Shown in pieces: positions 46,201-59,812 of a DNA stretch of 64,000 nt; the stretch's first letter is position 1; every line of letters begins with the position of its first letter. Source of the DNA: Chrysaora quinquecirrha. Lineage: Eukaryota; Cnidaria; Scyphozoa; Semaeostomeae; Pelagiidae. The notes under the pieces were generated by a model that worked only from the letters and a program-made list of their open reading frames with translations, ran no database searches and was not told the DNA's origin. The stretch covers positions 416,183 to 480,182 of the forward strand of contig JACTAT010000046.1 in NCBI GenBank assembly GCA_014526335.1, read 5' to 3'. The position numbers and the translations under genes were made by a program.

Positions 46201-49200
46201 GGATCAAAGAAAAAAGCACCTCAAAATCAACCCATTTTTGGCCAAAAAGGCAAGGCTATACTAACGCAAATTGGCGAAAAATCGACCAAAATCATGGGTT
46301 CCAAAACTTTTTCTAAATCTTCTGAGAGCACTCTCTAGGCTATTTTAAGGCTATAGTAAGGATCTTCTGCTCATTGGATCAAAGAAAAAAGCACCTCAAA
46401 ATCAACCCATTTTGGCCAAAAAGGCAAGGCTATACTAACGCAAATTGGCGAAAAATCGACCAAAATCATGGGTTCCAAAACTTTTTCTAAATCTTCTGAG
46501 AGCACTCTTTAGGCTATTTTAAGGCTATAGTAAGGATCTTCTGCTCATTGGATCAAAGAAAAAAGTACCTCAAATTCGACTCATTTTTGGCCAAAAAGGC
46601 AAGGCTATACTAAGGCAAAATGGCTAAAAATCGACCAAAATCATGGGTTCAAAAAATTTTTCTAAATCTTCTGAGAGCACTCTCTAGGCTATTTTAAGGC
46701 TATAGTAAGTATATTCTGCTCATTGGATCAAAGAAAAAAGTACCTCAAAACCGACCCATTTTGGCCAAAAAGGCAAGGCTATACTAAGGCAAAATGGCTA
46801 AAGTTCGACCAAAATCATGGGTTCAAAAATTTTTTCTAAATCTTCTGAGAGCACTCTCTATGCTATTTAAAGGCTATAGTAAGGATCTTCTGCTTATTGG
46901 ATCAAACAAAAAAGTACCTCAAAACCGAACCATTTTGGCCAAAAAGGCAAGGCTATACTAAGGCAAAATGGCTAAAAATCGACCAAAATCATGGGTTCAA
47001 AAAATTTTTCTAAATCTTCTGAGAGCACTCTCTAGGCTATTTTAAGGCTATAGTAAGGATCTTCTGCTCATTGGATCAAAGAATAAAGTACCTCCAAATC
47101 GACCCATTTTGGCCAAAAAGGCAAGGCTATACTAAGGCAAAATGGCTAAAAATCGACCAAAATCATGGGTTCAAAAATTTTCTAAATCTTCTGAGAGCAC
47201 TCTCTAGGCTATTTTAAGGCTATAGTAAGGATCTTCTGCTCATTAGATCAAAGAAAAAGCACCTAAAAATCGACCCATTTTGGCCAAAAAGGCAAGGCTA
47301 TACTAAGGCAAAATGGCTAAAAATCGACCAAAATCATGGGTTCAAAAATTTTCTAAATCTTCTGAGAGCACTCTCTAGGCTATTTTAAGGCTATAGTAAG
47401 GATCTTCTGCTCATTGGATCAAAGAAAAAGCACCTCAAAATCGACCCATTTTGGCCAAAAAGGCAAGGCTATACTAAGGCAAAATGGCTAAAAATCGACC
47501 AAAATCATGGGTTCCAAAAATTTTCTAAATCTTCTGAGAGCACTCTCTAGGCTATTTTAAGGCTATAGTAAGGATCTTCTGCTCATTGGATCAAAGAAAA
47601 AGCACCTCAAAATCGACCCATTTTGGCCAAAAAGGCAAGGCTATACTAAGGCAAAATGGCTAAAATCGACCAAAATCATGGGTTCAAAAATTTTTCTAAA
47701 TCTTCTGAGAGCACTCTCTAGGCTATTTTAAGGCTATAGTAAGGATCTTCTGCTCATTGGATCAAAGAAAAAAGTACCTCCAAATCGACCCATTTTTGGC
47801 CAAAAAGTCAAGGCTATACAAAGGCAAAATGGCTAAAAATCGACCAAAATCATGGGTTCAAAAAATTTTTCTAAATCTTCTGAGAGCACTCTCTAGGCTA
47901 TTTTAAGGCTATAGTAAGGATCTTCTACTCATTGGATCAAAGAAAAAGTACCTCAAATCGACCCATTTTGGCCAAAAAGGCAAGGCTATTCTAAGGCAAA
48001 ATGGCTAAAAATGGACCAAAATCATGGGTTCAAAAAATTTTTCTAAATTTTCGAGAGCACTCTCTAGGCTATTTTAAGGCTATAGTAAGGATCTTCTGCT
48101 CATTAGATCAAAGAAAAAAGTACCTCAAAATCGACCCATTTTTGGCCAAAAAGGCAAGGCTATACTAAGGCAAAATGGCTAAAAATCGACCAAAATCATA
48201 GGATCAAAAAATTTTTCTAAATCTTCTGAGAGCACTCTGTATGCTATTTTAAGGCTATATTAAGGATCTTCTGCTCATTAGATCAAAGAATAAAGTACCT
48301 CCAAATCGACCCATTTTGGCCAAAAAGGCAAGGCTATACTAAGGCAAAATGGCTAAAAATCGACCAAAATCATGGGTTCAAAAATTTTTTCTAAATCTAC
48401 TGAGAGCACTCTCTATGCTATTTTAAGGCTATAGTAAGGATCTTCTGCTCATTGGATCAAAGAATAAAGTACCTCCAAATCAACCCATTTTGGCCAAAAA
48501 GGCAAGGCTATACTAAGGCAAAATGGCTAATAATCGACCAAAATCATTGGTTCAAAAAATTTTTCTAAATCTTCTGAGAGCACTCTCTAGGCTATTTTAA
48601 GGCTATAGTAAGGATACCCTGCTCATTAGATCAAAGAAAAAAGCATTAAAAAATCGACCCATTTTTGCCAAAAAGGCAAGGCTATACTAAGGCAAAATGG
48701 CTAAAAATCGACCAAAATCATGGGTTCAAAAATTTTTCTAAATCTTCTGAGAGCACTCTCTAGGCTATTTTAAGGCTATAGTAAGGATCTTCTGCTCATT
48801 GGATCAAAGAATAAAGTACCTCCAAATCGACCCATTTTGGCCAAAAAGGCAAGGCTATACTAAGGCAAAATGGCTAAAAATCGACCAAAATCATGGGTTC
48901 AAAAAATTTTTCTAAATCTTCTGAGAGCACTCTCTAGGCTATTTTAAGGCTATAGTAAGGATCTTCTGCTCATTGGATCAAAGAAAAAGCATCTAAAAAA
49001 TCGACCCATTTTGGCCAAAAAGGCAAGGCTATACTAAGGCAAAATGGCTAAAATCGACCAAAATCATGGGTTCAAAAATTTTTCTAAATCTTCTGAGAGC
49101 ACTCTCTAGGCTATTTTAAGGCTATAGTAAGGATCTTCTGCTCATTGGATCAAAGAAAAAGTACCTAAAATCGACCCATTTTGGCCAAAAGGCAAGGCTA

Positions 49201-52200
49201 TACTAAGGCAAAATGGCTAAAATCGACCAAAATCATGGGTTCAAAAATTTTTCTAAATCTTCTGAGAGCACTCTCTAGGCTATTTTAAGGCTATAGTAAG
49301 GATCTTCTGCTCATTGGATCAAAGAAAAAGTACCTCAAATTCGACCCATTTTGGCCAAAAAGGCAAGGCTATACTAAGGCAAAATGGCTAAAATCGACCA
49401 AAATCATGGGTTCAAAAATTTTTCTAAATCTTCTGAGAGCACTCTCTAGGCTATTTTAAGGCTATAGTAAGGATATTCTGCTCATTGGATCAAAGAAAAA
49501 AGTACCTAAAACCGACCCATTTTGGCCAAAAGGCAAGGCTATACTAAGGCAAAATGGCTAAAATCGACCAAAATCATGGGTTCAAAAATTTTTCTAAATC
49601 TTCTGAGAGCACTCTCTAGGCTATTTTAAGGCTATAGTAAGGATCTTCTGCTCATTGGACCAAAGAAAAAGCACCTCAAAATCGACCCATTTTGGCCAAA
49701 AGGCAAGGCTATACTAAGGCAAAATGGCTAAAATCGACCAAAATCATGGGTTCAAAAAATTTTCTAAATCTTCTGAGAGCACTCTCTAGGCTATTTTAAG
49801 GCTATAGTAAGGATCTTCTGCTCATTGGATCAAAGAAAAAAGCACCTCAAAATCGACCCATTTTGGCCAAAAGGCAAGGCTATACTAAGGCAAAATGGCT
49901 AAAAATCGACCAAAATCATGGGTTCAAAAATTTTTCTAAATCTTCTGAGAGCACTCTCTAGGCTATTTTAAGGCTATAGTAAGGATCTTCTGCTCATTAG
50001 ATCAAAGAAAAAAGCACCTCAAATCGACCCATTTTGCCAAAAAGGCAAGGCTATACTAAGGCAAAATGGCTAAAATCGACCAAAATCATGGGTTCAAAAA
50101 TTTTCTAAATCTTCTGAGAGCACTCTCTAGGCTATTTTAAGGCTATAGTAAGGATCTTCTGCTCATTGGATCAAAGAAAAAGCACCTCAAAATCAACCCA
50201 TTTTGGCCAAAAGGCAAGGCTATAGCTACTAACGCAAATTGGCGAAAAATCGACCAAAATCATGGGTTCCAAAACTTTTTCTAAATCTTCTGAGAGCACT
50301 CTCTAGGCTATTTTAAGGCTATAGTAAGGATCTTCTGCTCATTGGATCAAAGAAAAAAGTACCTCAAATTCGACTCATTTTTGGCCAAAAAGGCAAGGCT
50401 ATACTAAGGCAAAATGGCTAAAAATCGACCAAAATCATGGGTTCAAAAATTTTTTCTAAATCTTCTGAGAGCACTCTCTATGCTATTTTAAGGCTATAGT
50501 AAGGATCTTCTGCTCATTGGATCAAAGAAAAAAGTACCTAAAAACCGACCCATTTTGGCCAAAAAGGCAAGGCTATAGCTACTAAGGCAAAATGGCTAAA
50601 AATCGACCAAAATCATGGGTTCAAAAAATTTTTCTAAATCTTCTGAGAGCACTCTCTAGGCTATTTTAAGGCTATAGTAAGGATTTTCTGCTCATTGGAT
50701 CAAAGAAAAAAGTACCTCAAATTCGACTCATTTTGGCCAAAAGGCAAGGCTATACTAAGGCAAAATGGCTAAAAATCGACCAAAATCATGGGTTCAAAAA
50801 TTTTTTCTAAATCTTCTGAGAGCACTCTTTATGCTATTTTAAGGCTATAGTAAGGATCTTCTGCTCATTGGATCAAAGAAAAAAGAACCTCAAAACCGAC
50901 CCATTTTGGCCAAAAAGGCAAGGCTATACTAAGGCAAAATGGCTAAAAATCGACCAAAATCATGGGTTCAAAAAATTTTTCTAAATCTTCTGAGAGCACT
51001 CTCTAGGCTATTTTAAGGCTATAGTAAGGATCTTCTGCTCATTGGATCAAAGAATAAAGTACCTCCAAATCGACCCATTTTGGCCAAAAAGGCAAGGCTA
51101 TACTAAGGCAAAATGGCTAAAAATCGACCAAAATCATGGGTTCAAAAAATTTTTCTATATCCTCTGAGAGCACTCTCTAGGCTATTTTAAGGCTATAGTA
51201 AGGATCCCCTGCTCATTAGATCAAAGAAAAAAGCATTAAAAAATCGACCCATTTTTGCCAAAAAGGCAAGGCTATACTAAGGCAAAATGGCTAAAAATCG
51301 ACCAAAATCATGGGTTCAAAAAATTTTTCTAAATCTTCTGAGAGCACTCTCTTGGCTATTTTAAGGCTATAGCAAGGATCTTCTGCTCATTGGATCAAAG
51401 AAAAAAGCACCTCAAAATCAACCCATTTTTGGCCAAAAAGGCAAGGCTATACTAACGCAAATTGGCGAAAAATCGACCAAAATCATGGGTTCCAAAACTT
51501 TTTCTAAATCTTCTTAGAGCACTCTCTAGGCTATTTTAAGGCTATAGTAAGGATCTTCTGCTCATTGGATCAAAGAAAAAAGTACCTCAAATTCGACTCA
51601 TTTTTGGCCAAAAAGGCAAGGCTATACTAAGGCAAAATGGCTAAAAATCGACCAAAATCATGGGTTCAAAAATTTTTCTAAATCTTCTGAGAGCACTCTC
51701 TAGGCTATTTTAAGACTATAGTAAGGATCCCCTGCTCATTAGATCAAAGAAAAAAGCACCTCAAAATCGACCCATTTTTGCCAAAAAGGCAAGGCTATAC
51801 TAAGGCAAAATGGCTAAAAATCGACCAAATCATTGGTTCAAAAAATTTTTCTAAATCTTCTGAGAACACTCTCTAGGCTTTATTAAGGCTATATTAAGGA
51901 TCTCCTGCCTATTGGAGCAAAGAAAAAAACATTAAAAAATCGACCCATTTTTGCCAAAATGTCAAGGCAAAATGGCTAAAAATCGACCAAAATCATGGGT
52001 TCAAAAAATTTTTCTAAATCTTCTGAGAGCACTCTCTAGGCTATTTTAAGGCTATAGTAAGGATCTTCTGCTCATTGGATCAAAGAATAAAGTACCTCAA
52101 ATTCGATTCATTTTTGGCCAAAAAGGCAAGGCTATACTAAGGCAAAATGGCTAAAAATCGACCAAAATCATGGGTTCAAAAATTTTTTCTAAATCTTCTG

Positions 52201-55200
52201 AGAGCACTCTCTATGCTATTTTAAGGCTATAGTAAGGATCTTCTGCTCATTGGATTAAAGAAAAAAGTACCTCAAAACCGACCCATTTTGGCCAAAAAGG
52301 CAAGGCTATACTAAGGCAAAATGGCTAAAAATCGACCAAAATCATGGGTTCAAAAATTTTTTCTAAATCTTCTGAGAGCACTCTCTAGGCTATTTTAAGG
52401 CTATAGTAAGGATCTTCTGCTCATTGGATCAAAGAATAAAGTACCTCCAAATCGACCCATTTTGGCCAAAAAGGCAAGGCTATACTAAGGCAAAATGGCT
52501 AAAAATCGACCAAAATCATGGGTTCAAAAATTTTTCTAAATCATCTGAGAGCACTCTCTAGGCTATTTTAAGGCTATAGTAAGGATCTTCTGCTCATTGG
52601 ATCAAAGAATAAAGTACCTCCAAATCGACCCATTTTGGCCAAAAAGGCAAGGCTATACTAAGGCAAAATGGCTAAAAATCGACCAAAATCATGGGTTCAA
52701 AAATTTTTCTAAATCATCTGAGAGCACTCTCTAGGCTATTTTAAGGCTATAGTAAGGATCCCCTGCTCATTAGATCAAAGACAAAAGTACCTAAAAATTG
52801 TCCCATTTTTGCCAAAAAGGCAAGGCTATACTAAGGCAAAATGGCTAAAAATCGACCAAAATCATGGGTTCAAAAAATTTTTCTAAATCTTCTGAGAGCA
52901 CTCTCTAGGCTATTTTAAGGCTATAGCAAGGATCTTCTGCTCATTGGATCAAAGAAAAAAGCACCTCAAAATCAACCCATTTTTGGCCAAAAAGGCAAGG
53001 CTATACTAACGCAAATTGGCGAAAAATCGACCAAAATCATGGGTTCAAAAAATTTTTGTAAATCTTCTGAGAGCACTCTCTAGGCTATTTTAAGGCTATA
53101 GTAAGGATCTTCTGCTCATTAGATCAAAGAAAAAAGCACCCAAAATCGACCCATTTTGGCCAAAAAGGCAAGGCTATACAAAGGCAAAATGGCTAAAAAT
53201 CGACCTAAATCATGGGTTCAAAAATTTTTTCTAAATCTTCTGAGAGCACTCTCTATGCTATTTTAAGGCTATAGTAAGGATCTTCTGCTCATTGGATCAA
53301 AGAAAAAAGTACCTCAAAACCGACCCATTTTGGCCAAAAAGGCAAGGCTATACTAAGGCAAAATGGCTAAAAATCGACCAAAATCATGGGTTCAAAAAAT
53401 TTTTCTCAATCTTCTGAGAGCACTCTCTAGGCTATTTTAAGGCTATAGTAAGGATCTTCTGCTCATTGGATCAAAGAAAAAAGTACCTCAAATTCGACTC
53501 ATTTTTGGCCAAAAAGGCAAGGCTATACTAAGGCAAAATGGCTAAAAATCGACCAAAGTCATTGGTTCAAAAATTTTTTCTAAATCTTCTGAGAGCACTC
53601 TCTATGCTATTTTAAGGCTATAGTAAGGATCTTCTGCTCATTGGATCAAAGAAAAAAGTACCTCAAAACCGATCCATTTTGGCCAAAAAGGCAAGGCTAT
53701 ACTAAGGCAAAATGGCTAAAAATCGACCAAAATCATGGGTTCAAAAAATTTTTCTAAATCTTCTGAGAGCACTCTCTAGGCTATTTTAAGGCTATAGTAA
53801 GGATCTTCTGCTCATTGGATCAAAGAATAAAGTACCTCCAAATCGACCCATTTTGGCCAAAAAGGCAAGGCTATACTAAGGCAAAATGGCTAAAAATCGA
53901 CCAAAATCATGGGTTTAAAAAATTTTTCTAAATCTTCTGAGAGCACTCTCTAGGCTATTTTAAGGCTATAGCAAGGATCTTCTGCTCATTGGATCAAAGA
54001 AAAAAGCACCTCAAAATCAACCCATTTTTGGCCAAAAAGGCAAGGCTATACTAACGCAAATTGGCGAAAAATCGACCAAAATCATGGGTTCCAAAACTTT
54101 TTCTAAATCTTCTGAGAGCACTCTCTAGGCTATTTTAAGGCTATAGTAAGGATCTTCTGCTCATTGGATCAAAGAAAAAAGTACCTCAAATTCGACTCAT
54201 TTTTGGCCAAAAAGGCAAGGCTATACTAAGGCAAAATGGCTAAAAATCGACCAAAATCATGGGTTCAAAAAATTTTTCTAAATCTTCTGAGAGCACTCTC
54301 TAGGCTATTTTAAGGCTATAGTAAGGATCTTCTGCTCATTGGATCAAAGAAAAAAGTACCTCAAAGTCGACTCATTTTTGGCCAAAAAGGCAAGGTTCAA
54401 AAATTTTTTCTAAATCTTCTGAGAGCACTCTCTATGCTATTTTAAGGCTATAGTAAGGATCTTCTGCTCATTGGATCAAAGAAAAAAGTACCTCAAAACC
54501 GACCCATTTTGGCCAAAAAGGCAAGGCCATACTAAGGCAAAATGGCTAAAAATCGACCAAAATCATGGGTTCAAAAAATTTTTCTAAATCTTCTGAGAGC
54601 ACTCTCTAGGCTATTTTAAGGCTATAGTAAGGATCTTCTGCTCATTGGATCAAAGAAAAAAGTACCTCAAATTCGACTCAATTTTGGCCAAAAAGGCAAG
54701 GCTATACTAAGGCAAAATGGCTAAAAATCGACCAAAATCATGGGTTCAAAAATTTTTTCTAAATCTTCTGAGAGCACTCTCTATGCTATTTTAAGGCTAT
54801 AGTAAGGATCTTCTGCCCATTGGATAAGAGAAAAAAGTACCTCAAAACCGACCCATTTTGGCCAAAAAGGCAAGGCTATACTAAGGCAAAATGGCTAAAA
54901 ATCGACCAAACTCATGGGTTCAAAAAATTTTTCTAAATCTTCTGAGAGCACTCTCTAGGCTATTTTAAGGCTATAGTAAGGATCTTCTGCTCATTGGATC
55001 AAAGAATAAAGTACCTCCAAATCGACCCATTTTGGCCAAAAAGGCAAGGCTGTACTAAGGCAAAATGGCTAAAAATCGACCAAAATCATGGGTTCAAAAA
55101 ATTTTTCTAAATCTTCTGAGAGCACTCTCTAGGCTATTTTAAGGCTAAAGTAAGGATCTTCTGCTCATTGGATCAAAGAATAAAGTACCTCCAAATCGAC

Positions 55201-57810
55201 CTATTTTGGCCAAAAAGGCAAAGCTATAGTAAGGCAAAATGGCTAAAAATCGACCAAAATCATGGGTTCAAAAATTTTTTCTAAATCTTCTGAGAGCACT
55301 CTCTATGCTATTTTAGGGCTATAGTAAGGATCTTCTGCTCATTGAATAAGAGAAAAAAGTACCTCAAAACCGACCCATTTTGGCCAAAAAGGCAAGGCTA
55401 TACTAAGGCAAAATGGCTAAAAATCGACCAAAATCATGGGTTCAAAAAATTTTTCTAAATCTTCTGAGAGCACTCTTTAGGCTATTTTAAGGCTATAGTA
55501 AGGATCTTCTGCTCATTGGATCAAAGAATAAAGTACCTCCAAATCGACCCATTTTGGCCAAAAAGGCAAGGCTATACTAAGGCAAAATGGCTAAAAATCG
55601 ACCAAAATCATTGGTTCAAAAACATTTTCTAAATCTTCTGAGAGCACTCTCTAGGCTATTTTAAGGCTATATTAAGGACCTTCTGCCCATTGGAGCAAAG
55701 AAAAAAGCACCTCAAAATCGACCAATTTTGGCCAAAAAGGCAAGGCTATACTAACGCAAATTGGCGAAAAATCGACCAAAATCATGGGTTCCAAAACTTT
55801 TTCTAAATCTTCTGAGAGCACTCTCTAGGCTATTTCAAGGCTATAGTAAGGATCTTCTGCTCATTTGATGAAAGAAAAAAGTACCTCAAAATCGGCCCAT
55901 TTTGGCCAAAAAGGCAAGGCTATACTAAGGCAAAATGGCTGAAAATCAACCAAAATCATGGGTTCAAAAAATTTTTGTAAATCTTCTGAGAGCACTCTCT
56001 AGGCTATTTTAAGGCTATAGTAAGGATCTTCTGCTCATTAGATCAAAGAAAAAAGTACCTCAAAATCGACCCATTTTTGGCCAAAAAGGCAAGGCTATAC
56101 AAAGGCAAAATTGCTAAAAATCGACCAAAATCATGGGTTCCAAAAACTTTTCTAAATCTTCTGAGAGCACTCTCTAGGCTATTTTAAGGCTATAGTAAGG
56201 ATCTTCTGCTCATTGGATCAAAGAAAAAAGTACCTCAAATTCGACTCATTTTTGGCCAAAAAGGCAAGGCTATACTAAGGCAAAATGGCTAAAAATCAAC
56301 CAAAATAATGGGTTCAAAAAATTTTTCTAAATCATCTGAGAGCACTCTCTAGGCTATTTTAAGGCTATCGTAAGGATCTTCTGCTCATTTGATAAAAGAA
56401 AAAAGTACCTCAAAATCGACCCATTTTGGCCAAAAAGGCAAGGCTATACTAAGGCAAAATGGCTTAATATCGACCAAAATCATTGGTTCCAAAAACTTTT
56501 CCAAATCTTCTGAGAGCACTCTCTAGGCTATTTTAAGGCTATCGTAAGGATCTTCTGCTCATTTGATAAAAGAAAAAAGTACCTGAAAATCGACCCATTT
56601 TTGGCCAAAAAGGCAAGGCTATAGAAAGGCAAATTTGCTAAAAATCGACCAAAATCATTGGTTCAAAAAATTTTTCTAAATCTTCTGAGAACACTCCCTA
56701 GGCTACTTTAAGGCTATATTAAGGATCTTCTGCCCATTGGAGCAAAGAAAAAAGTACCTCAAAATCGACCAATTTTTGGCGAAAAAGGCAAGGCTATACT
56801 AAGGCGAAATGGCTATAAATCGATCAAAATCATGGGTTCCAAAAATTTTTCTACATCTTTTCAGAACACTCTCTAAGCTTTATTAAGGCTATAGTAGGGA
56901 TCTCCTGCTCATTAGATTAAAGAAAAAAGTACCTCAAAATCGACCCATTTTGGCCAAAAAGGCAACGCTCTACTAAGGCAAAATGGCAAAAAAGCGAGCA
57001 AAGTCATGGGTTCCAAAATTTTTTCTAAATCATCTGAAAACATTCTCTAGGCTTTATTAAGGCTATAGTAAGGATCTCCTGCTCATTGGAGCAAAGAAAA
57101 AAGTACTAAAAAATCGACCCATTTTTGGCCAAAATGGCAAGGCGAAACTAAGGCAAAATGGCTAAAAATCGAGCAAATTCATGGGTTGCAAATATTGTTC
57201 TAAATCTTCTGAAAGCTCTCTCTAGGCTATTTTAAGGCTATAGTAAGGATCTGCTGCTTATTGGTGCAAAGAAAAAAACACTAAAAAATCGACCCATTTT
57301 TGGCCAAAAAGGCAAGTCTATACTAAGGCAAAATGGCTAAAAATCGAGCAAAATCATGTGTTGCAAAAATTTTTCTAAATTTTCTGAGAACATTCTCTAG
57401 GCTATGTTAAGGCTTTATTAAGGATCTCCTGCTCATTGGAGCAAAGAAAAAAGAAGCTCGGAGTCGACCCAATTTTGGCCAAAACGGGAAGGCTATACTA
57501 AGGCAAAATGGTTAAAAATTGACCAAAATCAGGGGTTCCGAAAATGTTTTTGAATCTTCTGAGAACACTTTCCAGGCTATTTTAAGGCTACAGTAAGGAT
57601 CTCCTGCACATTGGAGCAAGGAAAGAGAGCACCTCAAAACCAATCCGTTATTGGCCAAAAAGGCAAGGCTATTCTAAGATCTTAAAATGATCAAAAGCAA
57701 CCAAAATCATGAGTTCCAAAAATTTTTCTTAATCGTTCCAGAACGCTTTCATTGCTTTTGTAGAGCTATATTAAATCTTTGCGGTCATAATCGCCGCGAA
57801 AAGCACAGAG
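34270..57810. repeat. Large satellite array, about 130-135 monomers of about 174 bp
   Basis: The core is AATCTTCTGAGAGCACTCTC, AGGCTATTTTAAGGCTATAG, TAAGGATCTTCTGCTCATTG, GATCAAAGAAAAAAGTACCT, GACCCATTTTGGCCAAAAAG, GCAAGGCTATACTAAGGCAA, ATCGACCAAAATCATGGGTT and an A/T run. Anchor spacing is 174-175 bases in the middle of the array. The first three and last seven or so monomers are clearly more diverged. Every frame is closed by stops, so it is non-coding. No unrelated sequence interrupts it. The monomer length is near that of known centromeric satellites, but a centromeric role is only a hypothesis. Confidence 0.98.
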
Positions 57811-59029
57811 GAGACATAATAATACACAAACTTTTGCATAATTGGTATCTTGGATTGTATTTGCCAAATCAATGCTGCTATAACAAGTGTTTTAAAGTCC
57901 ATATAATAAATATGCAATACAGTTTTAATATTCTTTGAGGACTTCTTCGAGACTATTATAGATTTAACCAGGCTATGTTTAGTACTTAAGATTTAAGGGA
58001 GCTACGTTACTCAAAGGTTTCAATACGTTAATAAACAATGCATTTGCAACTAGCAGTTTTATGATTTGTTAACCTTCTGTTGCAAGTCCAATAGGACAGG
58101 GCTTAATTGGTTGAACAACACGGCATAAAAATCCCTAAACTCCAAAAATGGCTCCCATTAGTCAAAAAAGGAATGGGTGATAGCTGTCCTACCCAGCAGT
58201 CAGCAGAGACCCGAAAAGGCCCGGTATAGGTAGCTCGTACGCCAGCAGTGGTTTGTTTTTCTCAGAAAAAAAGCCAATTGAAACCTGTATTGGCCCTTGC
58301 CCGTCTCTAACCACTGCCATGAAAGGACTCTTGCTTCTAAATAGAGCGGTTGTTAAGAATTCAGCCTTAAGAAGTTGCTAAGAAATCTAATTACCAATTG
58401 CTGCTTCTCGTCTTTGTCTTTCCTAGTTCTCTCTTCTTTTCTTTAATGGAACTTGGGAGCGTGGACTGGGAAGGAAACAGGAATGAGACATGGACGCCTG
58501 GCAGGGGAGCATACACGTGCAACTGCCCCCTTGCCCTTGACACAAGGTGGGCTAAAGTTCAATTTTGAAAAGGCATCATTCATACCAGCTGAAACATTTT
58601 CATTTCATTGAATGAAGCCAGTTTAAAAGACATGTTCAAAAAAGTTTTTGGGATAATGCCCCAAAGGCTTAGACCCCAATTTTTGGCTCACTTCACTCTC
58701 CTTTTGTCTCAATTGCCCTTTCCTAATTGCCCCCTTGCCCTGTCATCACCCTTGTGCCCCTGGAATGAAAATCTGGAATAGCAACTCAAAATTCTATCAT
58801 TTTGAATTTAAATAAGACTTTATACATTATATTACCTTGCATATTTCCATGATGAAATTATAAGCACTTTTCTTAATTTGCATCTCAAGCTGTTCAACAG
58901 TTAAAAACATCCCATATATTATATATATTGACTAGCTTATAAAAAAAACTCTCATGATTTTATTGCACTTAAAAGCCTATACATGCAAAAAAGTTTGACT
59001 TGTACTGCTACAAATTGCTTTCAAGACAT
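57811..59029. other. Intergenic, low information
   Basis: No gene seen. 58525-58560 and 58690-58765 hold inverted-looking clusters of TTGCCC/AATTGCCC words and may be the ends of another word-type element; its borders could not be set. Confidence 0.4.
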
Positions 59030-59352
59030 TTCGCCCAGCCACCGATTTTCCCAACTTCATTTTTGCCCAACCTGCTAAGACATTTTGCCAAACCCATCAT
59101 GGTCGCTTTGGCCAACCTGAAATGACACAGGTAACTTCGTCACAATAGTTTGTCAATTATGTGGTCAATAACATGGGGGGCTCTGCCCCCAGACCCCGGA
59201 CTAATGCCTTGGTGACTCTTTTAGTGATAAAACAAGTAATAAATAGCAAATAATTTAGTTTGGCGAAACGACCAAGAATGTTGGGCGAAAAGACCAGCTT
59301 GTGGGCAAAAAGGAAGTTGGGCCAAACGGAGGTTGGGCAAATCGACCTGATA
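59030..59352. mobile_element. Element with reiterated word GTTGGGC(A)AAA.GACC
   Basis: The left part has CGCCCAGCC, TTTGCCCAACC, TTTTGCCAAACCC and TTTGGCCAACC. The right part has TTGGCGAAACGACC, TTGGGCGAAAAGACC, GTTGGGCCAAAC and GGTTGGGCAAATCGACC, the complement. The middle carries GGGGGGCTCTGCCCCC. The inverted layout fits a MITE; exact termini are unclear. Confidence 0.5.
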
Positions 59353-59516
59353 CCTGCAAATTCAGAGTTGTTGTTTTTCAACATTTTTAAGTCCATAGTC
59401 CCTACTGCCAAAATACAGCCTTCATCTTTATTTATTACAAGCATTAAAAATTTTAAAGGCCCTTGGCCAATCACTAAAAATTTAAAAGCCTGGCACTTGT
59501 TAGGTAGCAGCCAAAC

Positions 59517-59811
59517 TCACAATGTAACCAATATTGGGTCATGGCCTGTAGCCTCAAGGAATTTTTTAAAATCATCAATTTTCAACCCAGCTGTCTGTGT
59601 ATTAACCATTGGATGAAAATAAACCATATCATGAGCACCATTTAGAAATTCCAAATCAAGAACAAATTTGATGTTCTTGTCTTTATCATTAAACAATGCA
59701 AGCGCTGTGCAGCATCCTTGAGCTACCCCAAGTTTCTCCAACATAATTGCTTCATCAGCAAAACGTAGGCCTCCGCTTGCTCCAACCTTTTTCGAAAGCT
59801 CTGTTAAATTT
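59517..59811 (-). pseudogene. PRORSD1: PRORSD1-like (YbaK domain, prolyl-tRNA deacylase-like), 3' part
   Basis: About 97 open codons ending at TGA (59519-59517). Visible: NLTELSKKVGASGGLRFADE, then MLEKLGVAQGCCTALALFND, FVLDLEFLNGAHDMVYFHPM and the end DFKKFLEATGHDPI. These are the conserved blocks of the YbaK/PrdX-type editing domain that hydrolyses mischarged tRNA(Pro), near the family's C-terminus. The frame is intact to 59811, where a 2.1-kb transposon begins; the preceding coding sequence resumes at about 61931 in the same orientation. Called a pseudogene because of that interruption and a frameshift upstream; the source gene may be elsewhere. It has no visible tie to the Delta-like gene. 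Confidence 0.75.
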
Positions 59812-59812
59812 A

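Noticed and set aside
34270..57810. CRISPR-like array
   Set aside because: Units are contiguous 174-bp monomers without variable spacers, in animal DNA; it is a satellite.
59157..59474. 105-codon minus-strand frame
   Set aside because: Overlaps the GTTGGGC-word element and reads through its G-rich middle; no similarity to the neighbouring PRORSD1-like frame.
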